Assembly (NCBI GenBank): GCA_002049455.2
Contig: KV919025.1
Location: 1-64,000, forward strand
DNA from: Porphyra umbilicalis
Lineage: Eukaryota > Rhodophyta > Bangiophyceae > Bangiales > Bangiaceae
Direction of reading: 5' to 3'
Length of the DNA stretch: 64,000 nt
Position 1 is the first letter of the stretch. Each line of letters opens with the position of its first letter. A program made the position numbers and the translations under genes. Positions 57,348 through 64,000 of this stretch are shown one piece after another. The notes beneath the pieces are model-generated. The model ran no database searches and was not told the origin of the DNA. It saw only the letters and a list, made by a program, of their open reading frames with translations.

Positions 57348-58772
57348 ATGTCTCCTAGTGGTCGCGGTGGTCGGCGCCGTGACGTCACTCCCCGACCTGA
57401 AGCCACCAATGAGCGCCCCTTGCAGCGGGCGCGTCACTTTTCGGCTGATGACGCTGCAGACATGGCTAAGGCCATGGCCCACGCAATGCAGCGTGGCGGG
57501 GACTCCGAAATGACCGAGATTGCTGCGGCTTTGAAGGAGTACGTGTCAGAGATGGTCACGACCGCTGTGAGGAGTGCTGCTGACTCCCTCAAGGCCTCCA
57601 TCGCTACAGACGTGGCAGAGGCAGTCAAGGAGGAGTTTGAAGCCGAGAATGTAAGCCGTCCGCCCGCCGCAGACGTGCATAGGACGGCCGACTTGGTCAT
57701 CGCGGCAATTAAGCTGCATCTTACTTCTGGCACGTCTTCCGCGCCTAGCGGAGCGCCGTTTGAGCAGCGCCCGCTGGACGACGTCCGCGTGGCTGTTGGG
57801 CGTGCCATCTCAATGCCGCACATTCGTCGTGCACACGTGTTGGCGGTACGCTCGCGTGTGCTGGGACTGGCAGGAGACCCGGAAGCCAAAGGGGACTGCC
57901 TCACTCCCTTTTGCCCAACGGCATCCAAGACGGCGGGCACGACGAGCTTTGTCGTCAAAAACTTCAACAGAGTTGTGATGGCGCTGTACAACAAGCTGCT
58001 CGTCGACATGGCTGCCTCGAACAACCAACCGGCCGTATTCCACGGCAAGGGCCGCGTCAACCCCTCACGACTCGACCGGATTGACCTCGTCGCCGTCTCT
58101 ATCGTCCGACAGGCTCTCAATGACGTACGACCCCTGGCTCGAGAGATGATGTATACCCACATTGGCTACCCTTTTATGAGCCGCAACCCGACGGTGTCCC
58201 TGCGTATGGCCTTCCCCGACGAGTTTGCGGTGCCTCGGGCTGCTGAAGCGGCCAACTCGAAGTACTTCCGCGCGACGACCGATCTATTCGCGTCTGTTTC
58301 TGGAGTACTGGCCCAAGCGGGAGAACAAGAGCTTAGTACCGCTGAGGAGGGCGACGAACAGCCATCGACCTACCCGCAGTATGCACCTGCCGGACAGCGT
58401 AAGGTTTCCCGCTCGTTTTGCCTCTTTCAGCTTGCCGATGAGATGCTCGTAGCTCTCGTCCGCCACGCCCACGACTTTGAGGCGGACGTCATTATGGCGG
58501 TGGCCGAGTGCTTTCGGTCAATCGTTGTAGCTGGGCGCGTCGCATGGTGCAGTGCTGTTGACATCGAGACGGCCTCTGAAGCGGCCAAGGGCCCATGCTG
58601 CTGGGGCTTGCTGATTCCAAGAGCGGGCAAGCGTGCCCAGATGGACATTGTCATCCAGAAGCTCGCTGGTGGTGAGTTGGACTCTTCTTCCCAGTACATG
58701 GGGTCAGGGCCTGAGGTGCCTGTCGATGCCGTGCTCGACGTGGAGGGTGATGATGATGTCGATGACTTGTGA
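57348..58772 (+). CDS. Unknown 474-residue protein within the right-hand transposon cluster
   Basis: This single-exon frame runs from ATG (MSPSGRGGRRRD) to TGA. The first 35 residues are basic and Arg/Pro-rich, a likely nuclear localisation signal. A helical, coiled-coil-like region with alternating charge (DAADMAKAMAHAM, then VKEEFEAENV) follows to about residue 110. The central part looks globular (FVVKNFNRVVMALYNKLL, then RIDLVAVSIVRQALNDVRPLAREMMY). The C-terminus is strongly acidic (GDDDVDDL). I recognise no family. It converges on the transposase fragment at 59125-61161 and resembles, in general build only (basic head, acidic tail), the partner protein at 42639-46515. It may therefore be an accessory protein of the same transposon class. 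Confidence 0.55.
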   Translation: MSPSGRGGRRRDVTPRPEATNERPLQRARHFSADDAADMAKAMAHAMQRGGDSEMTEIAAALKEYVSEMVTTAVRSAADSLKASIATDVAEAVKEEFEAENVSRPPAADVHRTADLVIAAIKLHLTSGTSSAPSGAPFEQRPLDDVRVAVGRAISMPHIRRAHVLAVRSRVLGLAGDPEAKGDCLTPFCPTASKTAGTTSFVVKNFNRVVMALYNKLLVDMAASNNQPAVFHGKGRVNPSRLDRIDLVAVSIVRQALNDVRPLAREMMYTHIGYPFMSRNPTVSLRMAFPDEFAVPRAAEAANSKYFRATTDLFASVSGVLAQAGEQELSTAEEGDEQPSTYPQYAPAGQRKVSRSFCLFQLADEMLVALVRHAHDFEADVIMAVAECFRSIVVAGRVAWCSAVDIETASEAAKGPCCWGLLIPRAGKRAQMDIVIQKLAGGELDSSSQYMGSGPEVPVDAVLDVEGDDDVDDL

Positions 58773-59124
58773 TAGTGAGCGTGAGATATTGTCGGGGGTA
58801 GCACGAGGATGGCAGCGTATGGTCTGCCGGTTGCATTTGATAATTGCTGTCTTTCTGCACGTTTGCATGGTTTGTTGTACGCCAGACCCTCCTGCTGGCA
58901 CTTCTACCTCACCCCCAGAGAGAGTATATCGCAAAAACTAAACAGAGATAAAGAGCACCTTGAATCGCTCGCCGGTCGCTCGCGGCCGGCGCAGCTGGAG
59001 CGTCGGAAGTCGGCAAAAAACTTTTCCACCCGTTCTCTCTGTTATTCCCTTCGCTGTTCCCCACCGCTTGTCAGAGAAAACGTTAAATATGGCAATTTCG
59101 ACGCGAGCAGCAGTGAAAGATTGT

Positions 59125-61161
59125 TTAATTCGACTGCTCGCCATCGGGCTCCTGAAGTGGGGCTGAGACGGCACCGGCAACGCGGTCAGCGCGCGCTACG
59201 GCCCGAGACCGCGATGTAGTGCGCATCAACGAGACATCAGCAGATGAGCCGGGCTTTCCATAGCTGCTACCGGAAACGCCAGTCGCCCTGTACGTACACA
59301 GGGTGCATGGCGTCAGCGCAGCGTGTCCCATCAAGCCACAACTCTTGGCCTCTTGGACGTAATCGCCGACATAATAGGAAATGTCCGCAAGCGCGCGCAC
59401 GCGATTGCCGCGTGGGTCACGCACGACCCAGCCCTCCGTGGCACCCACCACCAGGTCGGACTTAACGAAACGCAGCACCTCGTCTGAATCGACGCCGGGG
59501 GGGGTGACTGCAATAGTACGCACCGCGTGCCTGCTAGTGCGCGAGGCAAATGGCCATGAAGCGTACGACATGTAGACGCCGCCCAGCGAGGCGGCTCGGT
59601 GCAGGCGAGGCACAAAGTCATCCGAGTAAAAGCAGATGCACACATGAACGACGGGAATGCCATCTGAACCAAGCAGCCGTAGCGGTCGCGTGAGCCGAGG
59701 ACGGTGCTGCTGTGGCGCCCTGCTGCATATCTCCAACCGCTTGACAACTCGCCGAGGCTCCCCTCGCTGCCGCCAGCAAATGAGAGGGCCGTCGCGCAGA
59801 CCCCAATGGCGGACATGCAGCTCACCAACCTCCTCCAGCTGCGGCTCGGCCGGCATGACTCGGCAGCCGCTGCCAGCCACCGCCACCTCAACACCTCCCG
59901 CATCTGCTGCTCGGTTGACGTCGGCTCGGGCACCTAGTAGCGCGCTCAACAGTGGCAGTCCGCTGCGGCGCCGAAGAGTGGCGAGGAAGTCACCCGCATG
60001 GACCTCCCCGTCCCCTCCCAGTCCCGCCGAGGACGGCGCAAAGCGGCAATCGCCGATGACGAGCTCCTTGACGACCGAGTCGTCGTCGAGCTGCAGGTCC
60101 GCCACATCACCGGGACAGTACGTTTCCCTCAGCAGCGTAAAGTTGGGCAGTAACGCCGAACCCATGAGGGCCTCGTCGCGCTCGAGGAAGAACGGTGAGT
60201 CAACAAACTCGTCCACCATTCGTGGACCGGTCGTCGGCCTGTCGTCCAGCGACGAGAAGAGCTCGTAGGTGTCCTGAAAAGCAAAGTCACGCGCCACATG
60301 GGTACTGGGTAGGACTGCCAACAGAGTTGTGTGGGCACCGTCACGGTCGGGCATGTCCATTGAAACGGTTGGCAAAAACCACGCAGATCGAATTGAGGGA
60401 ACGATGGAGCAGCGCAAAGTCGTCAATGAGGGCAGGGAGCTCGTCGGACAGCAAAAGTTGTATGCTGCTCGTACAATGTCAAACGCTTTGTTGCTCACAC
60501 AGCACTGACCATGCAGAAGGAAGAAGGCGTAGAGCTCTTCAGACGAAGACACCGCCCACCCAACCAGCCCCGTCAGCGCCGCTCGCATTGCCGACGCAGA
60601 GGGATCGTCGGATGCTCCAGGAGGTACAGGAAACGTAGCCATCGGGGATCTTTCGGGAGCTCCGCGGGTGCTACAACCTCCGTCGCCGCTCCTCACGGCA
60701 GCACTTGCTGGCGCTCGAGCAGGCGACGAGACGCGACACAGACCTAGACCGTGCGGAACAGCCGAATCGTCCTCTTCGTCTGACCAGCCGACGTAGAATG
60801 GCGTGTCCGACTCTGAACTCGCGCTGGAGTCGTAGCCGCTGCTAGCACCACCCGAGCCCACGTCGTTGACAAGGACGTCATCTCCACCATCTCCTGCTTC
60901 GACCCGGTCACCGCCATTGATGACGCGATGGTCGGCTGCCCCGCCAACGACCGCACCATTACGGTTCGCGCCAGCAGAATCAAGACTGGGGCCCGTGCAA
61001 CCGGCTTCACCGGTAAAACAATAGCGAGGCTGCCTACCATAGGCACTGGCGGCGGACCCGGCCCCGAATCCGACGCCCAAAGAAATCGCAAGGCAGTTGC
61101 GCCGTGCCCGCTTGAGCGGACGCGCGCTTGCGGACGGCTTCGGTGCTAGAAACAGCGTCAT
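59125..61161 (-). CDS. N-terminal part of a KDZ/Plavaka-type transposase
   Basis: From ATG 61161 (MTLFLAPKPSASARPLKRARRN, truncated here) the 678-residue product carries the front half of a KDZ-like transposase. It has a basic head, an acidic low-complexity linker, and a helical domain (YAFFLLHGQCCVSNKAFDIV). The catalytic Asp lies in CICFYSDDFVP (about residue 510) and the second conserved block in ISYYVGDYVQEAKSCGLMGH, followed by CTLC and SYGKPGSSADVSLMRTT. The frame stops with TAA at 59125, soon after the last motif and before the region that normally contains the GL.....F and NEWS-like helices. Those missing parts are encoded by the separate gene at 61979-63469, which lies upstream on the same strand. 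This is either a genuinely split protein or the remnant of a tandem copy that lost its 3' half. Confidence 0.6.
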   Translation of the reverse strand: MTLFLAPKPSASARPLKRARRNCLAISLGVGFGAGSAASAYGRQPRYCFTGEAGCTGPSLDSAGANRNGAVVGGAADHRVINGGDRVEAGDGGDDVLVNDVGSGGASSGYDSSASSESDTPFYVGWSDEEDDSAVPHGLGLCRVSSPARAPASAAVRSGDGGCSTRGAPERSPMATFPVPPGASDDPSASAMRAALTGLVGWAVSSSEELYAFFLLHGQCCVSNKAFDIVRAAYNFCCPTSSLPSLTTLRCSIVPSIRSAWFLPTVSMDMPDRDGAHTTLLAVLPSTHVARDFAFQDTYELFSSLDDRPTTGPRMVDEFVDSPFFLERDEALMGSALLPNFTLLRETYCPGDVADLQLDDDSVVKELVIGDCRFAPSSAGLGGDGEVHAGDFLATLRRRSGLPLLSALLGARADVNRAADAGGVEVAVAGSGCRVMPAEPQLEEVGELHVRHWGLRDGPLICWRQRGEPRRVVKRLEICSRAPQQHRPRLTRPLRLLGSDGIPVVHVCICFYSDDFVPRLHRAASLGGVYMSYASWPFASRTSRHAVRTIAVTPPGVDSDEVLRFVKSDLVVGATEGWVVRDPRGNRVRALADISYYVGDYVQEAKSCGLMGHAALTPCTLCTYRATGVSGSSYGKPGSSADVSLMRTTSRSRAVARADRVAGAVSAPLQEPDGEQSN

Positions 61162-61978
61162 TGGGGCAGCTGAGGCAACGGGGGGAAGGTGGGTGTAGAG
61201 TGTATGTGGTAGAGCGTCAGGACATAGATGACAATGCAGCGACAAAGACGGGTGTGTGCGCCAAGAGGCGGCGTCAGCACAATTGCAGTGCTGATAGCAG
61301 CTGCTGGTGGATGGGCTTGTTTCGGGGATGGTACACTACTTCATTTCTTCTCGTATATTCAATTACGTGGCGGCATTTCTTTCAATGAGTCTTGCCGTTT
61401 ACGTTCCGTGCTTGCAGACCGGGCCGCTACCCGCGGTCAGCTACATGCCCTCGCATTCTTCTGTATGGCGCAACTGTCTCACCTTGCGGTTGCGGTAGTC
61501 GTCTCAACACCACAAGCAGACGTAACCGTTGCGGCCGCCATGCGAGAGGCTGCGGTCACGTTCGGCAGCAATACAGCTTAATCCTCTCTTTTTTTGCAGC
61601 TGGGGGATAGATACCGACTCGGTTTCCCCGTCCAGTGCAGTCGGGATAGAGCGTATAAAGGAACCCCTGTCAGTGGCACCCCAACCGTCTTCTCTGGACA
61701 ATGGAGCTTTTCATTTCCCCTTCATCCCATCTTTCTTCATGTGAAGTGACATATTGTCTGCTACAAACGAGCAGCACGATGGAAAAGAGAAGTATCGCCA
61801 TGTCTTACATACAGTCGAGCCCAACACACATCCACCCTCAGACCCTCTAGCGGAAAGATGGCATGGAGCAACCCATCCTCCCGCCCCGTGAAGGCGGTGC
61901 ATGGTGACACACAATACTGGCCTCCGCGCCCACCATGACGAGTGGCGCACCGCAACATGCCCTCCAACAACCCTGCCG
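61162..61978. other. Spacer between the two transposase parts
   Basis: It includes the leader of the N-terminal gene and the downstream flank of the C-terminal gene. No supported frame is seen. It should contain the promoter for the gene starting at 61161, but I see no clear TATA box. Confidence 0.35.
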
Positions 61979-63469
61979 TCAACCGCTGATGGCAGGGTAT
62001 AAGGATGCTCGCCCAAGCACGTGCCATTGTCCCCCGCTGCGGTGCTCAATGCTTGCGGCCGACACTTCGCGACAATCTCCTTCACAGGCGTGCAGAGCCA
62101 AGCTCCTCCGCACAGTCCTCGGCAGAGTGAGCGACAGAGTGCGACTCGCCTCGATTTGCCACGTGTTGGCACCATCTTGGATAAAGGGATGCACAAGGGC
62201 AACGACACGGCCACCGGCACTGCCGTAAAAGCCTACTGCTCGGTAAAACCTAGTTCTCGCACCTGGCTCCGTCGCGTGCTCGGGCATCGCCACGGAAACC
62301 ATACGGATGCCGACCCCCGCACCCGTGCAAAGCACGGACACTGCGTCCCCGATGCGCAAGTACTCTGCATCGCCCCGCGTCGCACCCGTGCGCCAGGGGA
62401 TGCGATAGCCGGACGGGCAATGATGGACCGCGACAGCCAGAGCAGAGGCCGGCACGAGGCTCTCAGCCAGCGCGTCACCTGCGACCCGCCAGTCTTTACC
62501 AGCTCGAGTCCACAGTCCCGCGGACTCCTTGAGCTGCTTGGCGATGCCAGGGTGGTCAAAGTAGTGGCTTGGCACATTGAACTTTTCCGGGGCGGAGGCA
62601 ATGCGCGAGAAGCACTCGGTCTCCAGCATCCGGTCCATGGCGCGCCTAGCATCGTCGTGGCCGTTGCCCGAGAGGGCGGCGTGCTTAAGGGGCTGGTGTG
62701 CGCTCTCGAAGAACAATTCACGGACGTGGCGGACGTGCAAAAAGTGAGGAACCACAAAGAAGAACATCTCACGTAAACGATGAAGATTGGGCTTGTCAAG
62801 TGAAGAAAGAAAGGGAACACAGTCTCGTCGGCGCATGCTGACGTCCACAAAGGACATAAAAGCAGACGCATCACGCTGCAGACTCTGCGCACTCGGGGCT
62901 CCTCGGCAGGCATCGCCACCGTCTAGGTCAACGCGCGGGGTGTATTACGTAGCACAAACTAGCAATGTAAACATGTCCAGTATGCGGAGCATCACTTGGA
63001 ATGGTGTCTCACGGCCACGCACCTCCACCACTTCGCGAGAGAGAGCACGGCGGAAGCACAGTCTACCAACAGACAGGACAGCGGACCACTCGGACATACC
63101 TAAGGAGTTCAGGCACCCAGACTTCACATTGTAGGGTCGCGTACGCCGCATTCCGGAGAGCGCCAACGCCTCTCGGAGAGAGCACGAAACCAGCGCTCTA
63201 TCCGATGGAGACAGCGCCCGGAAGCAGCCACGTAAGACCCCTACTGTCAACCCATTGAAGAAGAGATGATCAGGCGCGGGCACCACGCTTCGAAATGCAT
63301 CGAACATACCACCTGGCAGCGCTTGGCTCCACTCGTGAAACACGCTGTCGTCTGTGTCCGGTCGCATACCCAAGTGGCGTAGCCCGTCGGCAATGTCAGC
63401 ACCACAGCCAGCGCCTCGACTAGAAGAGCCAGGAGGGTCTCCAGCATCTGATTCTCCTTGGGGCGCCAT
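61979..63469 (-). CDS. C-terminal part of a KDZ/Plavaka-type transposase as a separate gene
   Basis: The frame starts with ATG at 63469 (MAPQGESDAGDPPG). Exon 1 runs to 62949. A 111-base intron (GTAATA...GACGTCAG, 62948-62838) follows in phase, and exon 2 ends with TGA at 61979. The in-frame TAA at 62945 lies inside this intron. Exon 1 has AFRSVVPAPDHLFFNGLT and NSLGMSEWSAVL, and exon 2 has DKPNLHRLREMFFFVVPHF and FFESAHQPLKHAALSGNGHDDARRAM, which correspond to the back half of KDZ/Plavaka transposases (compare TKLHRLSVHLL at about 50095). The last 130 residues are a beta-rich tail. The start begins just where the product of 59125-61161 leaves off, which supports a split protein. An upstream N-terminal half beyond the window would require that half to lie beyond a divergent gene at 63861. 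Confidence 0.6.
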
Positions 63470-63860
63470 AGCAAAAGGGCGGGGGGTGAGAGTTCGAGAG
63501 ATAGCCAGCAGGGAGTCTCAACGGACGAGTGGTTTGCGTGATATCGTCGTGCTGTCGTCGGCAGCGCCTCTAGATGAGCAGTTCACCATATCAGAGAACG
63601 TGTACTTACGAATAACTACACTTCTTTACATTCACTGTCGCTAACTTCTGAATGAGCACGGGACGTCTTGAGTGTCAAAGAACGAGCGTCCGCAACTACC
63701 TGTCTCTTTTGTTGGCCGACGCGGCGCTCTTTCCGGCTTGAAGCGCGCGGTACCGGTGATGACCTTGCCTTGTGCCGACATTCTGCCGCTTCTTTAAGAC
63801 TGTACCCGTCACCCGGTCCAAGCTGCCAAGGAGGTCCTCGTTCTTCCCTGCCCACCCAAA
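63470..63860. promoter_or_regulatory. Intergenic region between two divergent genes
   Basis: It is 391 bases long and must hold the promoters of the minus-strand gene starting at 63469 and the plus-strand gene starting at 63861. The arrangement parallels the divergent pair at 46515/47450. No repeated motif like GTGAGTACAC is obvious. Confidence 0.35.
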
Positions 63861-64000
63861 ATGGACCCGCCTGTTCCGGAGGAGGCCACGACGGACGGCA
63901 ACCCTACAGCCCCCACAAGCCCCCCCGGATCCTGTGACGAGGCCGCTGCCTCTCGAGCAGCTGATGCGGTCGGACGCAAGCGCACACGGCGGAACCACAA
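63861..64000 (+). CDS. Start of an unknown gene, cut by the window edge
   Basis: ATG at 63861 opens a frame to the edge with 46 complete codons: acidic/Thr/Pro-rich at first, then a basic GRKRTRRNH motif that looks like a nuclear localisation signal. The context before ATG (CCAAA) is favourable. By position it would be the divergent partner of the C-terminal transposase gene. Too little is present to name it. Confidence 0.4.
   Translation, partial: MDPPVPEEATTDGNPTAPTSPPGSCDEAAASRAADAVGRKRTRRNH

Noticed and set aside
62945-62947. TAA as a lesion in the back half of the KDZ-like transposase
   Set aside because: It lies in a 111-base GT-AG intron that joins the flanking frames in phase; because the length is a multiple of three it only looks like read-through.

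Overview
This window is nuclear DNA from a GC-rich eukaryote. The reasons are GT-AG introns that keep reading phase, a TFIIB-type zinc ribbon, a karyopherin-like protein, an AATAAA signal, TATA-like boxes, and eukaryotic DNA transposons of the PIF/Harbinger, piggyBac and KDZ/Plavaka types. The transposon mix and GC content fit a protist, alga or early-branching fungus, but I cannot place it further. The free-standing MogA-type domain is an arrangement also known in green algae. I saw no retroviral, LTR, Polinton or other virus-like element, no CRISPR array and no convincing tRNA or rRNA.

Layout. Host genes are confined to the left 13.3 kb: a TFIIB-like gene (77-834, minus), a small degenerate protein kinase (2834-3895, plus), a long karyopherin/exportin-like gene (7504-11710, plus), and a MogA/Cnx1G-type molybdopterin adenylyltransferase (12184-13248, minus) convergent with it. 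Small TA-flanked MITEs lie between them (1566-1701, 4414-4715, 4716-5093), along with a very CpG-rich gene-free block (5.1-7.5 kb). From 13.4 to 21.2 kb there is a tandem array of 1.1-1.35 kb units, each with a TATA-like box and a G-rich minisatellite. One unit is split by a 2.76 kb element with 26-bp terminal inverted repeats and a 7-bp target duplication. From 21 to 42 kb the sequence is a repeat graveyard: more MITEs, inverted and tandem repeats, a PIF/Harbinger transposase gene with two internal stops, a fragment of a second copy, and a truncated inverted relative of the 2.76 kb element.

The right third is transposon coding sequence. A divergent pair at 42.6-51.0 kb looks like one two-gene KDZ/Plavaka element: a multi-exon transposase to the right and an unknown multi-exon partner protein to the left, separated by an array of short GTGAGTACAC-like motifs. 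A piggyBac transposase follows at 52.3-54.7 kb. From 57.3 kb to the edge lie an unknown nuclear-looking protein, the N-terminal part of a second KDZ-like transposase (59125-61161, minus), its C-terminal part as a separate gene upstream on the same strand (61979-63469, minus), and the start of another gene running off the window (63861, plus). The split, permuted order of that transposase is one of the least expected features here.

All identifications rest on reading motifs by eye. No database search was possible, and intron boundaries are predictions from splice consensus plus phase.
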